The notes: a model not told the origin generated them from the sequence alone. A stretch of 19,957 bases of DNA from Sphaerochaetaceae bacterium (GCA_023231265.1 JALNVT010000023.1:1-19957); one strand, 5' to 3'. Shown: positions 1 through 8,070, numbered from the stretch's first letter. Numbers and translations: made by a program.

Positions 1-849
1 AAATCAGCCGCTCTTGAATGTGAAGATATATATGAAAGTTTGAAAGATTATCTTGATGAGATGACTTTCAGTCAGAGTGATTTAGACAATATGCAGCAGA
101 GATTATCACAGCTGCAGAGAATTAAAAAGAAATATGGTCCAACTCTTGAGAATGTAATCACATTTAAAGAGGAGATTGATGGAAAGATTTCTGCATTGAA
201 TAATGGCAGTGATGATATTGAATATATTGATAATCAAATCAAGAAGACAAAGGCTAAATTGATAGAAGCATGTGAGGCTCTGACTCAAAAAAGAGAGAGA
301 GGTGCACTCAAGTTAAGTAAGGCTATTGAGAGATCTCTGAGAGGTCTTGGAATGCCACATGCATCATTTTCAATTGAGTTGACTGCATATTCTGATTACA
401 GAATTTCTGGTAAGCAGGCGGCTGTTTTCATGCTATCGGCAAATCCAGGACTTGAGATGCGTCCTATAAAAGAAATTGCAAGTGGAGGGGAACTCTCACG
501 TGTCATGCTTGCAATAAAGAGCACTCTAAGAGAGAAAGACTCTGTTTCTACATTGGTATTTGATGAGGTTGATGCTGGTATTGGTGGAGAGGTCGCAAGC
601 AAAGTTGCAGATGAATTGATCTCTTTATCAACATCATCTCAGGTCATTGCCATCACTCATCTTGCATCAATTGCAGCAAAAGCAGATTATCAGCTTGTTG
701 TTAAAAAATATGTTAAGAAAAATATGAGTTTCACTTCCATTGATGAAGTAAAAGACGATGAGAGAGTCAAAGAGGTAGCAAGAATGCTATCTGGAGATAG
801 TGAGAGCACAATCTCACTCAAGCATGCCAGCTCTTTGTTGGATGCTTAA
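1..849 (+). CDS. recN: DNA repair ATPase RecN, C-terminal part (cut by window edge)
   Basis: RecN is an SMC-like ATPase that acts early in double-strand break repair. The reading frame is open from base 1, so the gene begins outside the window; 282 residues are visible. The first ~100 visible residues are charged, heptad-like coiled coil. The C-terminal ATPase lobe follows: an ABC signature (SGGELSRVM, from visible residue 161), a Walker B (LVFDEVDAGIGGEVA, with D188-E189) and an H-loop (AITHL, H220). The order signature, Walker B and AITHLxxxAxxAD is typical of RecN rather than SMC or SbcC. The tail EVARMLSG...A is also usual for the family. The TTG at 40 is an internal Leu codon, not a start. 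Identity is firm; the N-terminal lobe with Walker A is not visible. Confidence 0.95.
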   Translation, partial: KSAALECEDIYESLKDYLDEMTFSQSDLDNMQQRLSQLQRIKKKYGPTLENVITFKEEIDGKISALNNGSDDIEYIDNQIKKTKAKLIEACEALTQKRERGALKLSKAIERSLRGLGMPHASFSIELTAYSDYRISGKQAAVFMLSANPGLEMRPIKEIASGGELSRVMLAIKSTLREKDSVSTLVFDEVDAGIGGEVASKVADELISLSTSSQVIAITHLASIAAKADYQLVVKKYVKKNMSFTSIDEVKDDERVKEVARMLSGDSESTISLKHASSLLDA

Positions 850-875
850 TACTGATCTAAAAAAATAATATTCAT

Positions 876-951
876 ATGCCCATTCAATATTTAATTCAAT
901 TTGAATGGGCATTATTTAACCTCTCTTATTAACTCAATAATAAAAGAGGTT
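876..951. terminator. stacked inverted repeats between convergent genes
   Basis: Two hairpins lie between the recN stop and the end of the opposing GGGtGRT gene. The first has perfect 12-base arms, 876-887 (ATGCCCATTCAA) and 901-912, with a 13-base loop; a short AT-rich run (ATTTAA) follows on the + strand. It probably ends recN transcription. The second pairs 918-930 with 939-951 in 13-base arms. Its one mismatch is C-A on the + strand but becomes G-U on the - strand, which suggests it works for the leftward operon. Neither has a long U tract, so termination strength is uncertain. A third, AT-only repeat (960-970 with 980-990) overlaps the GGGtGRT stop codon. Confidence 0.6.
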
Positions 952-981
952 TGGCTAAAAACAAATAATTTAGTATTTAAA

Positions 982-1983
982 TTATTTGTTCATACCTTCT
1001 TCAACAGCAACAGCAACAGCTACAGTAGCACCTACCATAGGGTTGTTACCCATACCGATGAATCCCATCATTTCTACGTGAGCAGGTACTGAAGATGAAC
1101 CAGCGAATTGAGCATCACTGTGCATTCTACCCATTGTATCTGTCATACCATAACTTGCAGGACCTGCAGCCATGTTATCTGGATGTAGAGTTCTACCAGT
1201 ACCACCACCAGAAGCAACTGAGAAGTATTTTTTACCTTGTTCATTGCATTCTTTTTTGTAGATACCAGCAACTGGGTGTTGGAAACGAGTAGGGTTAGTA
1301 CTGTTACCTGTGATTGATACATCAACACCTTCATGGTGGTTGATTGCAACACCTTCACGTACATCATCAGCACCAAAACAACGAACGCCTGCTCTCTCAC
1401 CCTTAGAGTAAGGAACTTCACGAACAATTGTTAATTCACTTGTTTTGTAATCAAACTTAGTTTGAACATAAGTGAAACCATTGATTCTTGAGATGATCTG
1501 TGCAGCATCTTTACCTAGACCGTTTAAGATAACTCTTAGTGGATCTTTTCTAGCTTTGTTAGCGTTACGAGCAATACCAATAGCACCTTCAGCAGCAGCG
1601 AAAGATTCGTGACCAGCTAAGAAACAGAAACATTTTGTTTCTTCTCTAAGTAGCATAGCACCTAAGTTACCGTGGCCAATACCAACATTTCGTTCTGATG
1701 CAACAGAACCAGGAATACAGAATGCCTGTAGACCAATACCGATAGCTTCAGCAGCTTCAGCAGCTGTTTTACAGCCTTTCTTGATTGCAATTGCAGCACC
1801 TAAAGTATAAGACCAAGCAGCATCTTCAAATGCAATTGGTTGTACACCTTTAACGATGGTACTTGGATTGAAACCCTTGCTTTCACAAAGAGCTAGAGCT
1901 TCTTCTAGGTCTTTAAGACCATATTCTTTTAGACAAGCGTTAACGCCGTCAATTCTTCTTTCTAGGTTTTCAAATTTAGCCAT
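982..1983 (-). CDS. GGGtGRT family protein, function unknown
   Basis: The 333-residue product carries the family hallmark at 259-265 (GGGTGRT, within VASGGGTGRTLHPDN). As far as I know the family has no established biochemical role, but members typically sit beside NifU-like scaffolds, as here. No signal peptide is apparent; the protein is probably cytoplasmic. It has eight cysteines (17, 33, 71, 89, 118, 120, 202, 246), including a CFC pair, and Gly/Ala-rich stretches. The start at 1983 is preferred over an in-frame ATG eight codons upstream, because AAGGAG (1996-1991) lies 7 bases before it. That AAGGAG is also the last two sense codons of the upstream NifU-like gene, so translation is probably coupled; only 4 bases separate that stop from this ATG. 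Asn is mostly AAC and many Arg codons are CGT, unlike neighbouring genes, which suggests strong expression. Confidence 0.85.
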   Translation of the reverse strand: MAKFENLERRIDGVNACLKEYGLKDLEEALALCESKGFNPSTIVKGVQPIAFEDAAWSYTLGAAIAIKKGCKTAAEAAEAIGIGLQAFCIPGSVASERNVGIGHGNLGAMLLREETKCFCFLAGHESFAAAEGAIGIARNANKARKDPLRVILNGLGKDAAQIISRINGFTYVQTKFDYKTSELTIVREVPYSKGERAGVRCFGADDVREGVAINHHEGVDVSITGNSTNPTRFQHPVAGIYKKECNEQGKKYFSVASGGGTGRTLHPDNMAAGPASYGMTDTMGRMHSDAQFAGSSSVPAHVEMMGFIGMGNNPMVGATVAVAVAVEEGMNK

Positions 1984-1987
1984 CTTC

Positions 1988-2680
1988 TTACTCCTTACGA
2001 GGATCAATAAAGGTTACACCGTCAGCCCAACAGCCGTATGTGCCTTTAGCATTTTCGAGTGCCTTGTTAGCATCTGTTCCTGCTTTGATAGCATCCATCA
2101 TTTTACCTAGGTGAACGAATTCGTAACCGATGATTTCGTTTTCAGCGTTCAATGCAACGCGTGTTACGTAACCTTCAGCCATTTCTAAGTAACGACAACC
2201 CTTTAATTTAGTACCAAACATAGTACCAATCTGAGAACGTAGTCCTTTTCCTAGATCTTCTAGTGAAGCACCAATTGGAAGTCCGCCTTCACTGAAAGCA
2301 GTTTGAGTTCTACCATACACGATCTGTAAGAATAATTCTCTCATAGCAACGTTGATAGCATCACATACTAAGTCAGTATTTAAAGCTTCAAGAATAGTTT
2401 TGCCAGGAAGAATTTCAGATGCCATAGCAGCAGAGTGAGTCATTCCAGTACAACCTAAAGTTTCAACTAATGCTTCTTCGATGATACCTTGCTTAACGTT
2501 TAATGTTAATTTACATGCACCCTGTTGAGGAGCACACCAACCAACACCATGAGTTAGTCCACTGATATCTTCGATTTCTTTTGCCTGAACCCATTTCCCT
2601 TCCTCAGGAATTGGAGCTGGTCCGTGATATGCACCTTTTTTGATAGGACACATATTAATTACTTCATTGGAATACAACAT
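1988..2680 (-). CDS. NifU-like iron-sulfur cluster scaffold protein
   Basis: The 230-residue product resembles the NifU/IscU N-terminal scaffold on which Fe-S clusters are assembled before transfer to apoproteins. Cysteines lie at 11, 49 (GVGWCAPQ), 56, 77 (TLGCTGMTHSAAMASEIL), 106, 162 and 217. The segment around C77 matches the GCxxSxAS-type ligand region of IscU. It is longer than IscU, and the C-terminal ~100 residues are not recognisable as the NifU ferredoxin or Nfu domains. The start at 2680 is chosen because GGGAGG (2695-2690) sits 9 bases upstream; the longer ATG at 2707 has no such site. It is the first gene of a two-gene operon with the GGGtGRT gene. The scaffold role is inferred from similarity, and which proteins receive clusters is unknown. 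Confidence 0.8.
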   Translation of the reverse strand: MLYSNEVINMCPIKKGAYHGPAPIPEEGKWVQAKEIEDISGLTHGVGWCAPQQGACKLTLNVKQGIIEEALVETLGCTGMTHSAAMASEILPGKTILEALNTDLVCDAINVAMRELFLQIVYGRTQTAFSEGGLPIGASLEDLGKGLRSQIGTMFGTKLKGCRYLEMAEGYVTRVALNAENEIIGYEFVHLGKMMDAIKAGTDANKALENAKGTYGCWADGVTFIDPRKE

Positions 2681-2777
2681 AGTGTGATTCCTCCCATAAT
2701 TATCCATAGATATATCTACGGAGATTTATTTAGTTAATTGAACAATAATTAAATAAAGTTCAGAATTAACTTTTCTA

Positions 2778-2806
2778 AAACTACCATTTTTATTATTTTA
2801 TTTCAA
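2778..2806 (-). promoter_or_regulatory. weak candidate promoter for the NifU-like/GGGtGRT operon
   Basis: On the - strand, TTGAAA (2806-2801) is followed after 17 bases by TAGTTT (2783-2778). The -35 is one base from consensus, but the -10 matches only three of six positions. It would give a leader of about 90 bases. In such AT-rich sequence chance matches are common. Confidence 0.25.
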
Positions 2807-2929
2807 TTGAATTTTAGGGGCAATTTACCTTTTTTTGATGAAATGAATATTTTTTTATCCATTAGGGTAAAAGAGTCTCGATTAATGTCTGACTTCATAA
2901 GAAAATGCTTTAAAAGCTACTAAATACGT

Positions 2930-2978
2930 AGGATAAAAATATAAAAACACCAGCATTTTAATTAAAAAATACTGGTGT
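2930..2978 (-). terminator. intrinsic terminator of the DUF3536/GH57 gene
   Basis: On the - strand a 12-pair stem (2978-2967 with 2958-2947) is built on ACACCAG/CTGGTGT, with one pair that is G-U on this strand but C-A on the + strand. It is followed by a U-rich run (TTTTTATATTTTTAT, 2946-2932). The strand-specific wobble and the T run both point to the leftward gene whose stop is at 2998. Confidence 0.85.
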
Positions 2979-2997
2979 AGATTTATTAAATATATAA

Positions 2998-5325
2998 TTA
3001 TGCGAAATTTAACAATGATTTCATCAATTTAAATTCATCCTGATTAAATTTTTTAGATTTCTCTGGAGTTATAAAATAAGGATACATAATGTTCTGTATC
3101 TCTCTTGTATCGATGATCAATTTCACATCATATGTGAACTGCAAAAATTGATTGATTTCGTGAATTATGGTGTCGTTTACACCTTCATCAATCAAGTGAT
3201 CTGCTATATCTTTGCTCTCTTGATTGAAGATCTCAAGTAACTTATCATTCTCCTTGGTTCTACCATGTTTTTGGATGAATGTGACCAGTGCATTCACACT
3301 TGGTTGCATCTCCTCCCATGATAGAGTATCAGGAGTTACAAACAGACTTCTTAAAGCTCTTAAGGCCGTTCCTATGATCTCAATGAAACTTGTATCGAGA
3401 GGTAGGTAAGGAGAGTTGTTGTATAAGAAAGAATAATTTGTGATGTCCCTTGCAATCTGACGGACAGATTCATCATCGACAAATGATAGAGAGTACTCTA
3501 TCCAATAAAAAGCACTGTCTAGAATACGAGGATTTATATCAGCACTTGTTAAATTGTAATGACGAACGTTGTTGGTATGATTATCTTTAACAGTTATTGA
3601 CATGTTTAAGTTTGAACTGTCGTCTTTATCAAAATCGTAAAGTCCCTCAACGTTGAAACTTCTGAGAGATAGAGTATCAAATATCTCAAGCTTTGGTTCA
3701 TCTTTAACATCACGTATCGATATCAATTCAAATCGTCCATATTTGTTTGTATAGAACTTATCTTTAGCAATAAATCTATCCATTTCAAAGAAGATTGCAG
3801 CCTCAACCTCTCCAGGAATTGCCTCCAATATCTTCTGAGCAATGGTAAGTCCATTGCCTTCTTTAGCAATATTGCTCTTTGCCAGTTTTAAATCTTTCAA
3901 GAATGGCGAGAGCAGGCTTTCTTTGCTATATTTTTGGAAAAGACTTATTGAATAAAGTGCATAGTGAATGTTCTGCTTTGGTTCTATTCCTGCCAAATCA
4001 TTGAAGAACCAACCACAGGATGTGAATGAGAAATACTTATTCTTCATACCATCAAGAAGACAGGAAATCTCACTTTCATTGCCCTTTGCAGAAGGATATT
4101 TTTCTACCAAATTTTTGATGAAATCAATCATACTCATTCGTTGAGATGCAACAATTCCATAATCGCTGAGAAGCTGATAAGAATCAAGTTCATCTTTAAA
4201 GATGGCCTTGATTCGTTGATTGTAAATTGCGACAAGGCGGTCTGAGTTGTTGTTCAGTGCATCTCTTAAAGGAGTCCTCCATTTCTGATTCCATCCTTCC
4301 TGGCCACCTGTTGAACAACCACAATCTTTGTACCATCTAGATACACCGTGGAAGCATGACCAAGAAGTTCCTTTAGATTGCTCACCAACATGAAGTTCTG
4401 CATGAAGAGTTGCTGGATTATCTGCAAGGAATTTACCATAGTTGGTGAATTCAAAATCATCTCTGCTATCCACTTTCTTAATCATTGCGGCAAGAGCCAT
4501 ATCTCCAAAAGGTTCATGGTGACCGTAGATCTCTCCATCCGTAGCCGTATGAATTAAAGCTGGTTTTTCATTGTTCTTGATAGTCAAAAAATGGTTGTAG
4601 AACGCATCAGCATCTCTAAGTAGATGACCGAAACTGATATTTTCTGCTAGATGAGGATGATAGAAAAAGGCATTTATAGATCCTCCATTTTTTCCTTTTA
4701 AGATATAAGCTCTATCATATGGTGCTGGTCTTCCATTGAGATCAATCATGTTGCCATTTTCATCTTCTACAGCTTTACACTGCCAAGGTGATAGTATGAC
4801 GAATTTTATTCCTTCATCACTCAAGATATCAATAACGTCTGTATTTATAGCAGTTTCAGGAAGCCACATACCTTCAGGCATTCTTTCAAATCGTGATTTG
4901 AAATCTGTAATACCCCATCTAATTTGAATTCTTGCATCAGAGAGATTGTCCAACGGTAAAATTGTATGATTGAATCCCTGCGCAAGAGCATTACCATGAC
5001 CTAGAGCTTTAACGCTTTTTTTGTCGGCTTCTATTATTTGGTCGTGAATGTCTTTGTGCTGCTCTTCCATCCAAGATAGTAATGTTGGACCGAAATTAAA
5101 TGAAATATGTTCAAAATTGTTTGTAATGGAAATAACTTTTCCACTTACATCAAGATAACGTGCATTTATATTAGCTGCATAGCATGAACTCAATATCTGT
5201 TCATTCCAATCAAGAAAAGGCTCAGCTGATAGCTGTTTGGGAATAATTCCAGTTAAAGGATTTTCTCGAGGAGGTTGATAAAAATGTCCATGTAATATTA
5301 TTTGGGTTTTTTTATTTTTTTCCAT
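2998..5325 (-). CDS. GH57-family glycoside hydrolase with DUF3536 region
   Basis: The 775-residue product has an N-terminal GH57 catalytic barrel and a long C-terminal DUF3536-type region. It starts with the GH57 first motif (LHGHFYQPPRENP, H12 and H14). The segment GMWLPETAI holds E157, the expected nucleophile. ATDGEIYGHHEP holds D263, the expected acid/base. GH57 enzymes act on alpha-glucans with a retaining mechanism; the substrate of the DUF3536 branch is not established. It has no signal peptide, so it is probably cytoplasmic. It is divergent from the DUF4912/branching-enzyme pair, which suggests a shared role in storage glucan. The start at 5325 fits family N-termini, which begin just before HGHFYQPP; an ATG at 5349 would add eight residues. 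Neither start has a clear Shine-Dalgarno sequence, so the start is uncertain. Confidence 0.9.
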   Translation of the reverse strand: MEKNKKTQIILHGHFYQPPRENPLTGIIPKQLSAEPFLDWNEQILSSCYAANINARYLDVSGKVISITNNFEHISFNFGPTLLSWMEEQHKDIHDQIIEADKKSVKALGHGNALAQGFNHTILPLDNLSDARIQIRWGITDFKSRFERMPEGMWLPETAINTDVIDILSDEGIKFVILSPWQCKAVEDENGNMIDLNGRPAPYDRAYILKGKNGGSINAFFYHPHLAENISFGHLLRDADAFYNHFLTIKNNEKPALIHTATDGEIYGHHEPFGDMALAAMIKKVDSRDDFEFTNYGKFLADNPATLHAELHVGEQSKGTSWSCFHGVSRWYKDCGCSTGGQEGWNQKWRTPLRDALNNNSDRLVAIYNQRIKAIFKDELDSYQLLSDYGIVASQRMSMIDFIKNLVEKYPSAKGNESEISCLLDGMKNKYFSFTSCGWFFNDLAGIEPKQNIHYALYSISLFQKYSKESLLSPFLKDLKLAKSNIAKEGNGLTIAQKILEAIPGEVEAAIFFEMDRFIAKDKFYTNKYGRFELISIRDVKDEPKLEIFDTLSLRSFNVEGLYDFDKDDSSNLNMSITVKDNHTNNVRHYNLTSADINPRILDSAFYWIEYSLSFVDDESVRQIARDITNYSFLYNNSPYLPLDTSFIEIIGTALRALRSLFVTPDTLSWEEMQPSVNALVTFIQKHGRTKENDKLLEIFNQESKDIADHLIDEGVNDTIIHEINQFLQFTYDVKLIIDTREIQNIMYPYFITPEKSKKFNQDEFKLMKSLLNFA

Positions 5326-5720
5326 ATATAAAATATTATCACAATTCATGTAAAATGATTAGTAAATCTTTTGTAAAAAGTTGTTTTTCAAATCATTTTA
5401 AATAAAATAACACTTAAAAAGCAATAAAACTCTTTTTCTTTGTTAAACTACTAATAAAAATGCCCTAAATGGTATAGTATTCTTATTATAAAATGTTATA
5501 GATAATTGCATTATAATTACTTAATAATCAATATTATCTTATATTGGATTGAATCTATAATATAGCATTAATTAATAAGTTGAACTTTTACAAATTAAAT
5601 ATATTTATAAATAATGCTCCTTTATCAATCGCTTGTACAATTAAGGTAAAGATTGTAGTGTTGACCAAACAATAAGTTTTATTTACCATTGAGAATGTAT
5701 TATAAAAGAAGGGGATAAAT
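5326..5720. other. AT-rich divergent intergenic region
   Basis: This stretch separates the leftward DUF3536 gene from the rightward DUF4912 gene and must hold both promoters. It is extremely AT-rich, with many TATAAT-like words (for example 5556-5561 on + and 5485-5490 on -), none with a good -35 at the right spacing. The best rightward candidate is listed separately. I see no gene. Confidence 0.6.
5661..5689 (+). promoter_or_regulatory. candidate promoter for the DUF4912/branching-enzyme operon
   Basis: TTGACC (5661-5666) is one base from the consensus -35. It is followed after exactly 17 bases by TACCAT (5684-5689), a four-of-six -10. Transcription would start near 5696 and give a ~25-base leader containing AAGGGG (5709-5714), placed 6 bases before the ATG. 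Spacing and position fit well; the -10 is weak. Confidence 0.4.
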
Positions 5721-6458
5721 ATGATTCTTGTCAATATGGATTCTTTGTCTATTGCAGAATTGAGATATCTAGCAGAACGTGAGGGTATTGAAGATTTTGA
5801 CACTATGGATCAAGAGGATCTCTTAGATGAACTAAGTGATATATTAGAAATATCTGATGGTGCCTTTAACGTAAATAAAGATTTAGCTTCTTCAAGCAAT
5901 CGTCGTTATGTTAATGCATTGAGTGACTTTCCAGGACATGAAACTGCTGAGAGACTTCCTGGAGTAGAAGAGTTAACTGATATTTATAAGGAGACATCGA
6001 TTCATTTGATGATGCGAGATTTAAACTGGGCTTTTGCCTATTGGTCTATTTCTCCTTTAACACAATCAAAGCTGATTGAAGAAGATGCCAGTTATTTGAA
6101 AAATGTATTTTTAAGAGTTACCTCAACAAATGATAAAAATTGTAAGACATCTGTTTATGATATAGAAGTGAGCAAAGATGATACAAGTTGGAATATCAAT
6201 TTGCCTGATTTTGGACATACTTATCAAGTTGCCCTATGTGTTCAAAATGACAGTGGCATGCTGATTGCTCTAGCTCAGAGTTTGGCAATAACAGTACCAC
6301 AACCTTATTGGACAACAAACACTGCAGAACTTGAAGAAGATCCTGTATTATTCAATGCTTTGTTTTCATCAATCATCAGTCGCAATGGTCAATATAAAGA
6401 TGAGATTGTGATTCCAGAATTGGTTAATAAACTAGTTGCAAGAGAGGGAAGAAGATAG
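5721..6458 (+). CDS. DUF4912 protein with N-terminal Rho-N/SAP-like domain
   Basis: The 245-residue product has two parts. Residues ~8-42 (LSIAELRYLAEREGI then a DLLDEL helix) look like the small helix-loop-helix of Rho N-terminal/SAP domains, which often bind nucleic acid. Residues ~84-195 fit DUF4912: a hydrophobic strand, the segment RDLNWAFAYWSIS at 99-111, and a later strand-rich part ending in LAITVPQ. DUF4912 has no established function. The typical AYW motif and beta-rich pattern resemble a carbohydrate-binding-type fold, but that is inference. It has neither a signal peptide nor a membrane segment. The start is supported by AAGGGG 6 bases upstream. Its stop codon directly touches the ATG of the GH57 branching enzyme, so the two are almost certainly co-translated and may work together on glycogen. 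Confidence 0.85.
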   Translation: MILVNMDSLSIAELRYLAEREGIEDFDTMDQEDLLDELSDILEISDGAFNVNKDLASSSNRRYVNALSDFPGHETAERLPGVEELTDIYKETSIHLMMRDLNWAFAYWSISPLTQSKLIEEDASYLKNVFLRVTSTNDKNCKTSVYDIEVSKDDTSWNINLPDFGHTYQVALCVQNDSGMLIALAQSLAITVPQPYWTTNTAELEEDPVLFNALFSSIISRNGQYKDEIVIPELVNKLVAREGRR

Positions 6459-8057
6459 ATGGCAAATAATAACGTAAACTTCATTTTGCATGCACATATG
6501 CCATTTGTAAGACATCCAGAATATAAGAGATTTTTAGAAGAGGATTGGTTGTTTGAATCAATAAATGAATCTTATCTTCCACTTCTTAGGATGTTTAAAT
6601 CACTCAAAAAGAAAAATATTAAATTTAAACTATCCATGTGTTTCTCTCCAACTTTGATATCTATGTTGGTAGATCCTGTTTTACAGCAACGATACGTAGA
6701 CTATCTGGAGCTTCATAAAAAACTCGGATTGAAGGAAATCGCTCGTTGTACTAAAGAACAACCAGAATGCCTGGATATGGCAAAAAGATACTTAAATCTA
6801 ATTGAAACAAATTTAAAAGAATATGAAACTGTTTATAAAAGAAATATTCTGACAGGTTTCAAAGAACTGCATGAATTCGGTTACATAGAATTGCTTGCAA
6901 GTGCCGCTACAAATGCATTCCTTCCAGCATACAGCGAGTATCCTGTTGCTATCAATGCTCAAATAATCGTTGGAATACAGACTTTTATAAAAGAATTTGG
7001 ATGCAGACCTGATGGTTTTTGGCTTCCAGAGCTAGGATACTATCCTGGAATTGAAAAGATTCTTGCAAAGCATGGTATTTCATATGTTCCAACATCTTCT
7101 CAGTCTGTACTCTTCAGTGAGGACAGATGTGATACTGGTGTGTACAAGCCTGTAAAGACCTCAAACGGAATTACATTGTTCCCTAGAGATTTCCAAATAA
7201 CAAACCTTGTTTGGTCAGAAGAAGGTTATCCTGCTTCTAAAGAATACAGAGAATTCTACAGAGACATTGGTTATGATCTAGATCTTGATTACATCAGACC
7301 TTATATTCATGAACCTGATGTTAGAGTGTTCACTGGATTTAAATATTGGGCTATTACCAATAATGGACCAGAAAAAGATTATTACAATAGGGAAAAAGCA
7401 ATGGATCTTGCAAAAGAACATGCTAAAAACTTTATTTTCAATATAGGTTCTAAGGGAAGACAGGTCAGACCTAATCTTGGATCAGATGATCCAATGTTCA
7501 CACTGTGTTTTGATACAGAATTATTTGGACACTGGTGGTATGAAGGTATAGAATGGCTTGAACAGTTCATCCTATCATCTACTGAGGAGCTATCTCCGGT
7601 AACTTTAACCACACCTAATGCCTTCTTAAAAGACAAAAGAGATTACCAGGTTATAAGACCAGCATTATCTTCTTGGAGTACAGGTGGATTTGCTCAGATT
7701 TGGATCGACGGATCTAATAACTGGATATATCGACATACTCATAAAACAGTCGAGAGAATGGTTGAATTATCAGATCGATATCCTAGACAAGAAAGCCTTA
7801 AAAAGCGTTTCTTGAATCAAGCTGCTCGAGAGGTACTTTTATCAATGGCGGGAGATTGGCCTTACTTATTGTACAATCAATCCAATGCTGAGTTTGCTAA
7901 GAACCAACTTGAGAGCCACATTGAAAATTTCAATGTTGTTTATACAAATATGTGTAAGAATGCTGTAAATACAGAGTGGCTTGTAAAAGCTGAAGCTCGT
8001 GATACAATTTTCCCATTCATAGATTACAATATCTTTAATTTCAGAGATGATTTTTAA
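6459..8057 (+). CDS. GH57 1,4-alpha-glucan branching enzyme (DUF1957 type)
   Basis: The 532-residue product fits the bacterial/archaeal GH57 branching enzymes, which cut alpha-1,4-glucan and rejoin the piece as an alpha-1,6 branch in glycogen. The first GH57 motif is FILHAHMPFVRHPEY (H11, H13). GFWLPELGYYPG carries E191, the expected nucleophile. LCFDTELFGHWW carries D352, the expected acid/base. The C-terminal helical region (SWSTGG, AREVLLSMAGDWPYL) matches the DUF1957/branching-enzyme C-terminal domain with its conserved Trp residues. Length is normal for the family. The ATG follows the DUF4912 stop with no gap, and a purine-rich GAGAGGGAAGAAG just upstream supplies the ribosome site. GH57 members also include 4-alpha-glucanotransferases and amylases; the DUF1957 tail favours branching activity. 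Confidence 0.9.
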   Translation: MANNNVNFILHAHMPFVRHPEYKRFLEEDWLFESINESYLPLLRMFKSLKKKNIKFKLSMCFSPTLISMLVDPVLQQRYVDYLELHKKLGLKEIARCTKEQPECLDMAKRYLNLIETNLKEYETVYKRNILTGFKELHEFGYIELLASAATNAFLPAYSEYPVAINAQIIVGIQTFIKEFGCRPDGFWLPELGYYPGIEKILAKHGISYVPTSSQSVLFSEDRCDTGVYKPVKTSNGITLFPRDFQITNLVWSEEGYPASKEYREFYRDIGYDLDLDYIRPYIHEPDVRVFTGFKYWAITNNGPEKDYYNREKAMDLAKEHAKNFIFNIGSKGRQVRPNLGSDDPMFTLCFDTELFGHWWYEGIEWLEQFILSSTEELSPVTLTTPNAFLKDKRDYQVIRPALSSWSTGGFAQIWIDGSNNWIYRHTHKTVERMVELSDRYPRQESLKKRFLNQAAREVLLSMAGDWPYLLYNQSNAEFAKNQLESHIENFNVVYTNMCKNAVNTEWLVKAEARDTIFPFIDYNIFNFRDDF

Positions 8058-8070
8058 ACCATATTGATTC

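Larger units (their letters stand above)
2681..2997. other. intergenic region: leader of the NifU-like operon and end of the DUF3536 gene
   Basis: No gene is seen. The part nearest 2681 is the leader of the leftward NifU-like operon. It contains a near-perfect 18-base palindrome at 2704-2721 whose 12-base core TAGATATATCTA (2707-2718) is perfect. A weak promoter candidate and the DUF3536 terminator are listed separately. The middle, about 2820-2930, is AT-rich and I see nothing in it. Confidence 0.6.

Noticed and set aside
1002..1030. Repeat-like run of CAACAGCAACAGCAACAGC
   Set aside because: It looks like a trinucleotide repeat, but on the coding strand it encodes the normal VAVAVAVEEG C-terminus of the GGGtGRT protein.
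1143..1427. 94-codon minus-strand ORF inside the GGGtGRT gene
   Set aside because: It is a shifted-frame shadow of a well-supported gene on the same strand, with repetitive Val/Leu content from out-of-frame Gly/Thr codons.
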